Assembly: GCA_963682025.1 (NCBI GenBank)
Contig: OY821517.1
Span: forward strand, 107,188,972-107,252,971
Length of the DNA stretch: 64,000 bases
Direction: 5' to 3'
From: Cordilura impudica
Lineage: Eukaryota; Arthropoda; Insecta; Diptera; Scathophagidae
Positions within the stretch are counted from its first letter, which is position 1. Each line of letters begins with the position of its first letter. Shown here piece by piece: positions 12,043-24,092 of the stretch. Both the position numbers and the translations under genes were made by a program. Under the pieces are notes generated by a model. The model ran no database searches. It was not told the origin of the DNA and saw nothing but the letters and a program-made list of their open reading frames with translations.

Positions 12043-12755
12043 AACTGGGCATAGAAAATAAGCATAAACCAAATTTGAGTGGGATTTTTATTAATTTTTT
12101 TGGCTGCAGATATGAAAAAGTTCATATCGGATGCTATATCTATATGGGGACTAGGCCCAAAAATGGACCGATCCTGACTATGTTTGGTAAAGTCTCTTCT
12201 ATTTTGCAAAAATGTATACAAACAAAATTTGAGAAGAATCAGTGCAATATTTTTGTCTTTTGATAGATTTAAGTGAAGATCGGGAATCAGCTCTATGTGG
12301 GGCCTATGACTAAGAGTTGTCGCATAGGGATCATTTTTGGACTACTCATTAATGGATGTAATAAACGCATACAAACCCAATTTGAGTAAGATCTATATGA
12401 AAATTTGGATCTTATGGCAATTTATGTCGATTTCATAGGGGTCATTTGTTTGCGGGCTAGGCCTGAACATGGACCGATTCTCACCAATTTCAATTGCATT
12501 CATCTATGGCTGATTGAAGCTTATATACCAATTTTCATTAAAATATATTCATATTTGCGACCTGCAGTTTGATTACACAGTTTACATGGACACACAGACG
12601 GACGGACGGACGGACGGACATCGTTAAGTCGAATCAGTTAGTGATTCTGATTCTATAGGTATAATAAAAGATGGGTCTAGGTCAAATATTTTTGATAGTT
12701 ACAAACAGCAGCACAAAATTATTAAACCCAAACCACATAGTGATATAGGGTATAA
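12043..12755 (-). mobile_element. mini-me-like element, copy 5, hairpin end missing
   Basis: Inverted copy beginning inside the element ('ccaactgggcatagaaaata') and running to GGGTATAA. It includes a clean (GGAC)n array near 12598-12620. It lacks the palindrome and the ACTTGTT tail, so copies 4 and 5 together look like a fusion at the microsatellite of copy 4. Confidence 0.8.
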
Positions 12756-12776
12756 AAATGGAGTTTTGTATGTTTG

Positions 12777-13476
12777 TTATACCCTATACCACTATGTGGT
12801 TTGGGTATAATGACTTTGTGCTGCTGTTTGTAACAACCAAAAATATTTGAACTACACCCATCTTTAATTATACCGATCGAATCAGAATCACCATCTGATT
12901 CGATTTAACGATGTCCGTCCGTCCGTCCGTCCGTCCGTCCGTCCGTCCGTCCGTCCGTCGTCCGTCCGTCCGTCCGTCTGTGTGTCCATGTAAAGCTTGT
13001 AATCAAACTGCAGGTCGCAAATATTAATATATTTTGATGAAATTTGGTATTTGATCTTTTATCGGCCATGGGATGAACGCTATTGAAATTGGTGAGAATC
13101 GGTCCATGTTCAGACCTTGCCCCCATACAAATGACCCCTATGAAATCGACATAAATTGCCATAAGATCCAAATTGTCATATAGATCTTACTCGAATTGGG
13201 TTTGTATGCGTTTATTACACCCATTAATGAGTAGTCCAAAAATGATCCCTATTGAACAACTCTTAGTCATAGGCCCCATATGGAGCTGCTTCCCGATCTT
13301 CACTTATATCTATCAAAAAACAAAAATATTGCACTGATTCTTCTCAAATTTTGTTTGTATATATTTTTGCAAAATACAAGAGACTTTACCAAACATGGTC
13401 AGGATCGGTCCATTTTTGGGCCTAGTCCCCATGTAGATATAGCATCCGATATGAACTTTTTCATATCTGCAGCCGA
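12777..13476 (+). mobile_element. mini-me-like element, copy 6, left part (interrupted by copy 7)
   Basis: Direct copy from TTATACCC with the longest array in the window ((GTCC)n at about 12912-12980). It runs normally as far as 'catatctgcagccgaa' and is then interrupted by copy 7. Its remaining 142 bp resume at 14241. Confidence 0.85.
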
Positions 13477-14240
13477 AACAAGTAAGAAAATTATAGTCGG
13501 TCTAGACCGACTATATGATACCCATACCATGGTTTAGAGACCCTATCTTTCGGTCCAACTACTTCGATATAGAAAATAAGCATAAACCAAATTTGAGTGG
13601 GATTTTTATTAATTTTTTTGGCTGCAGATATGAAAAAGTTCATATCGGATGCTATATCTATAAAGGGACTAGGTCCAAAAATGGACCGATCCTGATCATG
13701 TTTGGTAAAGTCTCTTGTATTTTGCAAAAATATGTACAAACAAAATTTGAGAAGAATCAGTGCAATATTTTTGTTTTTTAATAGATTTAAGTGAAGATCG
13801 GGAAGCAGCTCTATATGGGGTCAAAGGGATCATTTTTGGACTACTCATTAGTGGATGTAATGAACGCATACAAACCCAATTTGAGTAAGATCTATATGTC
13901 GATTTCATATGGGTAATTTGTATGGGGGCTAGGTCTGAACATGGACCGATTCTCACCAATTTCAATAGCGTTCATCCCATGGCCGATAAAAGCTCATATA
14001 CTAAATTTCATCAAAATATATTCATATTTGCGACCTGCAGTTTGATTACAAGCTTTACATGGACACACAGACGGACGGACGGACGGACGGACGGACGGAC
14101 GGACATTGTTAAATCAACTCAGAAAGTGATTCTGATTCGATCGGTATAATTAAAGATGGGTCTAGGTCAAATATTTTTGGTTGTTACAAACAGCAGCACA
14201 AAGTCATTATACCCAAACCACATAGTGGTATAGGGTATAA
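13477..14240 (-). mobile_element. mini-me-like element, copy 7, nested in copy 6
   Basis: Complete inverted copy from ACAAGTAAG with a perfect hairpin to GGGTATAA, with a (GGAC)n array at about 14072-14105. Because copy 6 is known on both sides, this insertion defines the ends empirically: the host's A run (gcagccaaaaaaattaataa in other copies) is split with no clear target duplication. Confidence 0.85.
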
Positions 14241-14382
14241 AAATTAATAAAAATCCCACTCAAATTTCGTTTATGCTTACTTTCTATATCCAGTTAGTTG
14301 GGCCTGAGAGATAGGGTCTATAAACGCATGGTATAGGGTATCGTATAGTCGGTCTTGACCGACTATAATTTTCTTACTTGTT
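14241..14382 (+). mobile_element. mini-me-like element, copy 6, right part
   Basis: Resumes at 'aaattaataaaaatcccactc' and continues through 'ccagttagttgggcc', GGTATAGGGTATCG, a palindrome with one mismatch (GTCGGTCTTGACCGAC) and ACTTGTT. It completes the element that starts at 12777. Confidence 0.85.
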
Positions 14383-14559
14383 CGTTTATGCGTTTGTGGT
14401 TTATAGGAGACTACACCATTGGACCGATCGTCTTAAAATTTTTACAGTAGGTAACTATCCGGAAGGAAAAATATAAAGTGGGTTTTTAACATCTTAATTT
14501 AAAGCATAAATTTAGCAAGTGTTCTGAAACTATGTACATGAATATCTTAAACTAATTTG

Positions 14560-15165
14560 AAGAGTTGCGAAAAACTGGGCGGGATCGCACAAAAGGCCGT
14601 GGCACCCAACACACAAAGTAAATATTTAATGCCATATATATAGACTACTGTAATAGATAAAGTCTTGGGACTTAGTGTGAGTTCATGAGTTATCAACTTA
14701 AGTACCCGCAAAAAAATAGCGTGATAGCTCCATATAAAGTTAATATATATAGAGACATATATCTTGAGTACTGTAATAGTGAAAGTCTTGAAACGCTGTC
14801 TGAGTTCAGGAGTTATTAATGTGAGTAGTGTGATATAAAATGGATGGGATCAGACTCGTGGGCGTGGTAGCCCCTATACAAAGTAAGTATTTAATATCAT
14901 ATAAGCGGAGTACTATAATAATGAAAACCGCGGAACTTTGTGTGGCACCCCCATACAAAGTGAATATTAAATGCCATGTCTAAAGCATTGTAATAGTGGG
15001 ACTTTGTCTGAGTTCATTAGTTATTAATTTGAGCAGTTGCCCAAAAAATGGGCGGGATTGGACTATGGACGTGGCACCTATTATTCAAGAAAATATGAAG
15101 TACTATGAAAATGATAGTCTTGAAAATTTTGACAAGTACATTACTTACAACTGTGAGTAGTCGTG
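14560..15165 (+). repeat. Diverged tandem repeat, units of roughly 105-135 bp
   Basis: Recurring phrases: 'ctgagttcaggagttattaa' variants (near 14676, 14800, 15010), 'ggcgggat' or 'gatgggatcag' followed by 'cgtggcacc' (14577, 14840, 15050), and 'tacaaagtaa' (14615, 14880, 14955). Spacing is irregular, as in an eroded array. A shorter stretch with the same phrases (cacctcctatacaaagta) lies near 46510-46660. Confidence 0.5.
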
Positions 15166-15169
15166 TAAA

Positions 15170-15935
15170 ATATGGGTGGAATGGCCAAAATCAAAAATCG
15201 CGAACAACAATAATCGCAAAATACAAAAATCGCCAACTACAAAAATTGCCTGAAGCGAAAATTGCGAATAACAATAATAAAAAAAAAAAACAAAATCGCC
15301 AAAATCGAAAATCGCCGAAACCAAAATTGCGAATAACAAAAATCACCAAAAATCAAAAATCGCAGAAAACAAAAATCGGCAAAATAAAAATTGCTAAATC
15401 GCAATTCGCCAAAAACGAAAATCGCCATCAGAAATCGCAAAAAACAAAAACCGCCAAAATCAAAAAGCGCAGTTATCAAAAACCCGCAAATTTAAAAATC
15501 GCAAAAAAAAAACAAAAATCGCCAAAACCGAAAATCCCGAATAACAAAAATCGCCAAAATCAAAAACGACAAAATTAAAAAATGCAAAAAAAAAAAAACA
15601 AAAACCGCTAGATCAAAAAACAATAAAATCAAAAATCGCCAAAATCGAAAATCACAAAAAAAACAAAAATTGCCAAATCAAAAATCGACAAAATCAAAAA
15701 TCATCAAAATCAAAAATCACCGAAATCAAAAATCACAAAAAACTAAAATCGCCATAATCAAGAATCATCATAATCAAAAATCGCAAAAAACTAAAATCGC
15801 CAAAATCAAAAATCAACAAAACCGGAAATCGCAAATTAACAAAGATCGCTAAAATCACAAAAAAGCAATTATCGCCAAAATCTAAAATCCCAAAAATAGA
15901 AAACGACAAATTAAAAAATCGCCGATGTAAATAAA
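15170..15935 (+). repeat. AAAATCGCC minisatellite
   Basis: About 760 bp of near-continuous 9-12 bp units built on 'aaaatcgcc' and 'caaaaatcgc', with drift to 'aaatcatc' and 'aaattgcc' towards the right. Long open frames on both strands here (asparagine, lysine and serine strings) are by-products of the repeat and not genes. Confidence 0.85.
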
Positions 15936-18249
15936 ATAGTTTTCTACAAAATGTATTCCCAGTGTTTTATTTCGCTAAGATGGAAGTAGAGAAGTGCATC
16001 GGGTTAAAGCTAGTACGAGTATATATATGTAAATTATATAATCCTTGATATTTCTTTGTCCCCGCACATTTTCGGTTTATTAAAAGAAATCCATTTCCAG
16101 TTTACATGGAGATTTGCTTATAGCTAACAAACTTATCTATATCGGAAGATATTTGGTTACAAAATCGACCGACCTGTCGTAAAATGCACGGAATGCTCGT
16201 AATAAATAAAACGGATAAATTTATTCTTAAAGAACCACGAATGGACTATTAAGATAAGATCAACAATTTTCCTCTACATAAGTATTCTCTTATAGATCAA
16301 ATGGCTTAAGCTCTTATTTAAAGAATTTTAATTTGGAAAATTTATAAACAATTAAAATCCGTTTGAAAGGCTTTAGTCACACCAATGTTAAATTTTTTTT
16401 CAGGTCATGTTTTTATTCTCATAACGTAAATGCGCGGGTACAGAAAAATCTCTGTTTTCCAAAACCAACAATAAAATTTGTTACATTATGTAATCAATGT
16501 CAATTTCATAATACGGAATCTATTATGAAAATGCAGAGATTACACTGTTAAGACTAAGAATATGTGAATACTATATATACCTAATAATTGATATCACAAC
16601 TTTGATTAATATAATAAAAATTTCAGTACACACAAAAAACAGACTCATTATGGATACCGAATTTGTTTGCCAACCGATATTGTTAACCGAATTTTGTATC
16701 TAATGTCTGCTATCAAATTTCTGTTTACACAATTGAAAATACAGTTGTTACGCTTTGGAAAAATTCGGTTGGAGATTTTTTGTCCTGCGTGTGGCCTCTT
16801 GGTCGTTTAAATTTTTACTACTGAAAATATTACACCTACACTTCAAGTGGTCGGTCGGAATGAAAGAATCCCCAAAATATTTTTATATTGATATGAATAA
16901 TAACAACAATTCGATTGGAGCCACGAATTAGCTTTTTTATATGTGTGTGTGTTTGCCGATTTCTTTTCTGTTAGCATATCACAGAGTAATTTCTGGTATT
17001 AACGAGAACTAGGCGTTATTCTAAACAAGATCTTAATAAGAGTTAAACGTTTTTCGTTTGTTATATGCATATTTTGCTTTTGTTTCATTGGAGCATGGTA
17101 GAGAAGAAGGAAGCATATATTTCCAAAAGTCTTAACTACACTGTATTTGAATCTTGTTTGTGGCATTTCAGCCTTTATTTTTCATTCAAGATTTATGTAA
17201 TTGAGTTGAAATTTTAAGTGAACCGTTACTTATTATATACCCAGTGTGCATGCAATGTTGATTATTTTTTGAAAAGAGCATTTTTAAGTAACACCATATA
17301 TTGGGGAATAGTTACCATGTTAGCCATAGCATTTTATTAGTTAAACAAATTTAAAAAACATATTTGTGCTGTGAGTCTATATGAAACTGGAATGTAGATT
17401 AGTATAGGTTCATCATTGTAGCAGACATATGAATATGTGCTAGATCTAGCAGAATTTTAATATGTTCAATTAATTTGATATTGCGCAAATTACTGAGCAT
17501 TATTTTCTGCTTTACAATCAATCGTTGTATCTCTAATACTGTTAGCTCGTGGATTAGCTTACGGCGTTACTATTCTGTCATTTAATTGAGGCTGTATAAT
17601 GACTACTTGTGTGGTATTTGTTAATATGTGGACAAACGAAAATTTGACTAAATCCTCTGCTGTTTCAATACAGTTTAACTTTTGTGCTGCTTAGTACTAA
17701 CACTACAAAAAACGATCCATAGAATCTTTTTTAATGGATTTTTTAATTTAAGAAAACATTCAATATGTAAAGGCTTGAAAATTCGAATTGAGAAAATACA
17801 TATCGATAGACATCCTACATTGCAATTTATATTAAGGTAATAAGATGTAAAAAATCAGACAAGAAAACTGATGTTGAAAATAAATAAATTAAATTTATGT
17901 GAAAAATTCCAATTGGAATTTGGAAAAAATCCAACGAAGATCGAAAATGAGAATTACAAAAATTTTAATTTCCTTTAACAGGTTTTGGGTTCTCTAGCCC
18001 CGAATTTTGCAGACAAGCGTTTATTGAGTACAGTCGATTTTGGTCCATAAAAGAATTTTCAAAAAGCTCAATAAACGAATTTTCAAAGTTAGATGCAAAA
18101 TGGTTATAATGAAAAGGAATGTTGAGTCTGAATCTCAATTAAGAAAAACTTTATTTTTGGGAGAAATATCTATTAAAAAATAAATTATCTTTTTTATTTA
18201 AGTTTATACTATTTAGTTCTTAAGATTTGTTTACTTATCGTTAGCCCCA
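15936..18249. other. Spacer, no gene recognised
   Basis: A+T-rich sequence. At about 16630-16790 there is a short stretch with 'accgaatttgtttgcc' and 'aaattcggttgg', shared with 9965-10345 and 27250-27480. A short plus-strand frame at 16363-16551 has no recognisable domain. Nothing else can be supported. Confidence 0.45.
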
Positions 18250-19330
18250 CAGTGAAGATCCAATAAACAAAAAAAGCATAAAAAACCCAACACAATGTTT
18301 TTTATGCTTCTTTATACCCTCTATATTTTAGTCACAATGCTGGGTAATGGTAGCCATTGAAATTTTTTCCAATCTAAATTTATTGTCCCTAGGAGATGTA
18401 TTTTTTTTGTGTAATTTCTGGTACGTATTTTTCGATCTTTAGTTTCCCATAGATTCTCTATGGTATTGAGACCTGCTGGCTGGCCATTCCAAAAGACACA
18501 TCGTGTTAGATTTTATCCATTTGGTTATAACTTCAGAGGTGTGCTTTGAGTCATTGTCTTGTTCAAACTTCCAAACCAAGGATATATTTTCCTCCGCTAA
18601 TAGCTAAACTACGTTATTTAGAGTACGCATCTATAATATTAAGAGGCTAGGCGATTTTTTGTTATCAATTTTTTGTTCTACCCTTTTAAATATCGCGCTT
18701 TTGTCCAAACATATATTATTTGAAAGGTATTTCTTTTAAGCCATTTTGCAGATTTACAGATTTTTAAATTTATTCCTTTATTTTGAGTAAATTGCATTTA
18801 AAATTGCTACTAATACATACATAAAATTATACATGTGCTATGTGTGTGTTTATTAAATCTGTTAGTATGTTTGTTAATGAGTTTGTTATCTTCATTCACA
18901 ATAATAATAAACCAAAAAAGTTTTGGTTAATGAATTTACTAAGTTCAAATTTGCCTAGAAATTATACTCGAATTTCAAGAGCTGGAATCCGCTAGTATAT
19001 CCAATTATGGTTAGAATATCTTTTACGTAAGCCGGAGTCATTGTTTTGCTCGAAAAGCTACTCAGTAGCATAATATTACCGCCGCCAAACTTGACAGTTT
19101 TATTTGTATATTTCGGATCTAGTCTTTTTTCCATTGGTCGTCGCATAAGCGTTCTACCATCATAAGCTCTTATATTTTACTTGGACGAATCTGAAAATAG
19201 AACAGTGTTTCAAATCTTGACTAGTTTATGTTTGCTTAGCAGAATTTATGTGAGCCAGACGATTTTTCTCTGATATCAGTGACTTTTATACAGGTTGATA
19301 ACAATTTGGACAACAATTAAGCCAACAACA
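18250..19330 (-). pseudogene. Decayed Tc1-like transposase
   Basis: Minus-strand blocks typical of Tc1/Bari-type transposases: RLAHINSAK, an FSDSSK block holding the first catalytic Asp, DGRTLMRRP, LDPKYTNKTVKFGGGNIM with the CFSSK counterpart SSFSSK, then, after an interruption, WKFEQDNDSKHTSEVITKW (second catalytic Asp) and LEWPASRSQYHRE (counterpart of LEWPxQSPDLNPIE, so the third acidic position is altered). Several stops and frameshifts are present. About 310 bp of unrelated A+T-rich sequence (18640-18955) sits between the GGG and QDND blocks. The terminal repeats are not resolved. Confidence 0.7.
18640..18955. other. Unrelated insert within the Tc1-like remnant
   Basis: Sequence that matches no part of a Tc1 transposase and separates two of its blocks. 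It is rich in 'ttttaaat' and 'aataataa' words. I see no inverted repeats or target duplication, so it may be a small MITE, or replacement by random decay. Confidence 0.3.
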
Positions 19331-20025
19331 GTTTGGGAACATATTTTTAGTTTCATAATATTAATGAAACTAACGTTTTTAAACTCTGTTGCTATTAAAT
19401 TATAATGTGATAATTTTTTAAAGATTTATTTATAGAATATTTGTAAAAATTTTTTCTCTTGTTTAAAACCAGCAGTAAAATCGTCCATAATTTTGGTTTT
19501 TAATGCTACACAATAGTTTTTTCTTGTCATTATTTTATGACAATTAATTATAGGATTAAAGCATAGAAAAATAATATTTTATTTAAAAACCAGAAAATGT
19601 TAGAAATTATAAATATATATAATGATATAATGACGGCGAAGATTTTTTTTTTTAATTTCATATCACCTTTTATTTTTATTGCTTTAATCAACTCTGGTAC
19701 ATAAGTTTAAAAGTAAATATTGTTTTGTCGTCACTTAAAAAAATAGTTTTTTTAATTCTCTCTTTTTTAACAGTATTTTGTGTCACAAATCTGCTATCGT
19801 TTGATAGAAAATAAACGAAAGATTGATTTCGCAGAAAACATAGTTTTAGGACTTAATGCGAAATTGTTAAAATTAAAATTTTTAGAAAAGTTTCTCATTC
19901 AATTTCACATACTGTAAATTAGCGTTTCCCGATTATTTTTTTTAGCTTGACCCTCCCCCCCCCCCAATTGATGGGGATTTAGGACCCATTTGCGGAAAAA
20001 ATTGCAAACAGATATTCGAACAAAA
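19331..20025. other. Spacer with a C tract
   Basis: A+T-rich sequence with a run of about eleven C bases near 19955. No gene recognised. Confidence 0.5.
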
Positions 20026-20843
20026 AAACAGATGGCTACCGGATCCTAAAGATTGCAATCGTATTGCATTTAAAAAAAATATTTTTGATTTAAAAAAATT
20101 GACGCCAAAAGTAGCGTAATACAGAGTACATTCCGGGAAAAATATTACTAATTAGTGTCAATTAGTGTAATTAGTGCCGATTACCATGTTATTATCTTCT
20201 GTTTTTTACTATTATTACTACAGCAGGAAATTTTCAATACAAAAATTAAAAAAGACTTTTTATTTGCAAAAATGACGTTCAAAAGTCAATTCTAAACTAA
20301 GTAAAAAATCATTTTTATGCGATACCTTTTAAAAGTTTTACAGGAAAAGAAAAATAAGAAATTTACTCTTTTCATGACTTTTGCTACAGAATTTAATCAA
20401 ATTAAAAGTTTTAAATTAATAAATCTGGCTTGATGGGTCAATGCGAAATTAAATAAGGTACAATCGGCAAAAAACAAATGTTAAAATCGGTTAAAAACTG
20501 CGGCCTGCAAGTAAAACTTACAAAAAAGTCCATCTCGAACCACTGTACGCTGGACCAGAAAAGCTCTATCACATTATTTGAAATAGTCTTAACTAATATC
20601 CTCTAGTTTGCGCAGCTTCTGAGACTAATTAAGCTTGAATGAAAGAAAAAAAAACATATACCCACTTTCCATCTTTAAGATGCAACGCTGCATCAAAATT
20701 GCTCCACGGAAATTTTATTAATATTTTTCCCGGAATGTACTCTGTATTGCGCAACTTTTGCCTTTAATTTTTTGAAAATCAAAAATATTTTTTTTTTTCA
20801 AAATGCACTAGGATTGCAATCTTTAGGATCCGGTAGCCATCTG
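20026..20843. mobile_element. Foldback or MITE-like element with inverted repeats of about 120 bp
   Basis: Left arm (about 20029-20150): 'cagatggctaccggatcc', 'taaagattgcaatc', 'cagagtacattccggg'. Right arm (about 20725-20843): the same in reverse, 'cccggaatgtactctg', 'gattgcaatctttagg', 'atccggtagccatctg'. The arms are nearly identical apart from T-run length, and about 570 bp of A+T-rich sequence lies between them with no open frame. Just outside the right arm 'gccatctggaa' is repeated. No target duplication is clear. Non-autonomous DNA transposon is the best description. Confidence 0.65.
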
Positions 20844-21261
20844 GAAGCCATCTGGAAGCTTTTGATCCAGTACTCTGAATTTTTGAGGCATAATACTGAA
20901 AAAGGCAGGCATTTGAATAAAAATAATTTAAAATAATTAAAAGCGGATGTTTTGATTTACATCAAATTTACTAATTTGACCTTGAATTTAAAGGTCAAAT
21001 ATCGGTCAAAAGAAAATTAAGATACCGGCATTGATAAGACCGTAAAAAATTCTTTTCGAATCATTTTTTGTTTTTTTATTTTAATGAATTAAGTAAAAAA
21101 ATGTAGATATAATGAAAAGAGCATCTTTTTAGTAACCCAAAACTTTCCAACCCTGTAATTCTGAAAATATTTTTTCAAAGCTTTCAATATTCCGGATTTT
21201 ATAGAAATTGATCAACATCGACTTTTTGTCGGACTGTTCAGGAACTATGCGCCATATGTAT
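20844..21261. other. Spacer, nothing recognised
   Basis: A+T-rich spacer between two transposable elements. No gene or shared repeat seen. Confidence 0.5.
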
Positions 21262-21644
21262 GTACATATCAGAGAACTGCAACGGATACATAATGTTCGT
21301 TCACACTCGAATATCTACTCGGATTTCGTTGCAACCATTCTCTTTAGATCAATGCAAGTATTGATCGTTTGCACATGTGCTTAATAAGAACATGACGTTC
21401 GAAGCACTCGATTTTGCAACTTTTTCATACTTAATAAACTCGAGTACGTGGTCGGATGTTAAGTTCGTGCATAAGTGAGCTAGTGATAGCGAATAAAAAT
21501 GGAGAAAAAATTTTTTTTTTTCATTTGTTTTATATTTTTTGTAATAAATAGTAAATTTAAAATACAAAACTAAAAAAACACTTTTAAAACATAAGATCGC
21601 ATAAGATGCGGTTTTATAAGTTTTAAGTGTGTATTAAAAAAAAT

Positions 21645-22250
21645 TAAGGATACAAAAGTAGAAAAACATTTCATGGCATTTATCACTTTGCAAGTGTAAA
21701 AAGTCTTATATACAAGGATAAAAATTATTAATATTTAAAAAAAACATCTAGTATTAGGTACATTTTATAACTTGTATGTATTATAAAAAATCTTACATGT
21801 AAGGATACAAAAATAAAAAAGCATTTCATGGCATTTATCACTTTGGATGTGTAAAAGGTCTTAAATATAAGTATAAAAATAATATTAATATTCAAAAAAC
21901 ATCAGGTAAAATATTAAGTACATTTTATAACTTTTATGTATTAGAAAAATTTTTAAATTTAAGGATACAAAACTAAAAAAGCATTTCATGACCTTTATCA
22001 CTTTGGATGTGTAATAGGTCTTATATATAAGGATAAAAGTAATATTAATATTCCAAAAATATCAGATAAAATATTAGGTACATTTTATAAATTTTAGGTA
22101 ATAGAAAAATTTTTAGATTTAAGGATACAAAACTAAAAAAAAATATTTCATGGTATTTATCACTTTGCATGTGTAAAAAGTCTTTTTAAGGATAATGATA
22201 TTCAAAAAACATGAGATCAAATATTAGGTAGAGTTTTATAACTTTTAATT
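21645..22250 (+). repeat. Four tandem units of about 155-160 bp at the hAT left end
   Basis: Units begin 'aaggatacaaaa' near 21645, 21801, 21961 and 22121. They share 'catttcatggcatttatcac', 'tgtgtaaaa.gtctta' and 'ggtacattttataa'. The last copy is shortened. The array lies just downstream of the transposase stop, inside the element, so it belongs to the element and not to the host site. Confidence 0.75.
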
Positions 22251-24092
22251 ATTATAGTTTTTATAATAAGAATTTAAGAAGAGCAAGCTGTCAACTGTTC
22301 CTGGCCCTAGTCTATTTCGTTTTTCTGTTATTAAGTTTCCAGCCAAAGAAAAGCATCTCTCTGCCGCCGCACTGCTAGCTGGCATTGAATGAATCCGTAA
22401 TGCTAGTTTTGATAAATAAGGGTATTTCTTTTTATTTATATTCCACCACTCCATCAAATTGAATTTTTCAGTCATGTGAACTATTTCTTTGCTATATCTG
22501 TCTACTTCGTCTTCATGGTTTTCAATGGCATTTGAGTCAGGTAGTATAAGCAAATGGGGAAAAAAGAATTCGTCGTTGCTATTACTAGGAATTGAAGCTG
22601 GGGCACTTGAATGACTTTGATATAAGTTACTTTCATTAAAAGGAAAATGTGATGTCGCTGAGGATAAGGGTGCAGTTGTGCTTAATGACACTTGTCCTGT
22701 TAATGCCACATATTGCGTAGAAGTTGGTTCTGTATATGCATTATCTGGCATGTGGGAAATGCAAAAATTCTTTGTAAGATCTTTTTCATTTGGCTGCATA
22801 TTTATAGCAGGTGGGTACAAAAAGCAAGCCGCTTTATGCCACAAACTTAGATTAGGAACCCATGTTTCGTCTATATTTTTTTGTAATATTCTCTTTTAAA
22901 ACTGTACTATTCGGATCGCAAATGCTTTTCATTTTTAAAATAGATGGTATAACATAGAACAGCGATGGACAACTGCAAAGCTGCAATTTCTTGAACACAG
23001 TCTCAAAATCTTTACACATTTCAACCAGGACTTTAAGAATAGGTACATTAATGTACAACAATCGTTGGCTTTGTTCATTATCAGCCAGAACATTGTTAAT
23101 TTCGAACCAATTTTCAATTATAGATTTGAGCATTCCATAGTGGGAATTCCAACGCGTTGGACATTGTGTTTTCAAGGAAGTGGGTAGAAGATGCTGCAAA
23201 TTGGCTTTTTTAAAATATTTTGTAATTTTTTTTACAAGAATCTAACACATCTGTGAGCTCTTTTGTGTCAGCGAACGATTTTTCCAAAACATTTGAAAGT
23301 AAATGACTGCTGCAGTTTAAGCGTATATTTTGATTTAAAGCTTTAACCATATTACTTCCCCTGTCAGTAATGAATTTAATTTGGTCAATATTTTGAACAC
23401 CATATTCGTTAAACATACCCTTAAGCTTTTTAAGAACATTGTCACCTGTAGACCTTTCGAAATCCATAGATTTCATTCCCAGGACCATATCGAAGAATTT
23501 CAGGTCTTTGTGATAGTGAAATGTGACGCCTAAAAAGTTCCGCTTTACGTAGTTATCCGTCCACATGTCAATCGTAGCTGAAGCTCCACCGCTGCTCACA
23601 ATGTTATTTACTTCATCTTTAAGTTCTTCTTTTTTTTCATCAGCGTATTTTTGGACTTTGCGGGAAATAGTTGTTGCGTCGGGTAGCAAATTTTCTACAT
23701 CGACGTGCTCGTCATACTGTGCACCAATCTTGATAAAGCACTTTACCAGTTTCGAGAAGCCAGAACCATTTACTGTCGAAAATGGCCGGCAGTCTTCAAC
23801 AATCCAAGATGTGCATTTTTCAATGGCTTCTGTCTGTCGCTGTGACAGTTTTTAAAATTTGCGTCTCTTTAATGCTTCTGCAGCACGGGTGACGATTTAA
23901 ATTAGACGTCTGTCCATTGTAGTACTTTAATACTTTACAGCAAGTGCGGCAGTAAACAAAACCATTTAGCACAGTTTCGTCCGACTTTAGAATCTCTAAC
24001 AAAACATTCCATACGAAACTTCGGCCTTTGCGCCGGCTAGACAAGGTGTAGTTCCCGTTCGAAATATTTTCACAAATTTCATTGTCTGTCAT
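22245..24092 (-). pseudogene. hAT transposase, broken by three frameshifts
   Basis: Domains in order on the minus strand: BED zinc finger (CRTCCK with a downstream NLNRHPCC; 24092-23850), the hAT catalytic core with ATIDMWTDNY and ITDRGSNMV, CSSHLLSN, QCPTRWNSHYGM, and the C-terminal dimerisation region (PASSAAAERCFSLAGN, KRNRLGPGTVDSLLFLNS). The reading frame changes three times, near 23850, 23227 and 22890. Each break is at a run of five to eight A. Removing the shift rejoins good hAT text each time, for example SWIVEDCRPFSTVNGSGFSK after the first. No other stop interrupts the chain. Either a young pseudogene, or homopolymer length errors in the assembly of a functional gene. Confidence 0.85.

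Noticed and set aside
12912..12980. GTCC arrays as a possible CRISPR-like array
   Set aside because: Units are 4 bp without spacers, the sequence is eukaryotic, and the array lies inside a transposable element.
15105..15852. Lysine, asparagine and serine-rich open frames
   Set aside because: They are translations of the AAAATCGCC minisatellite.
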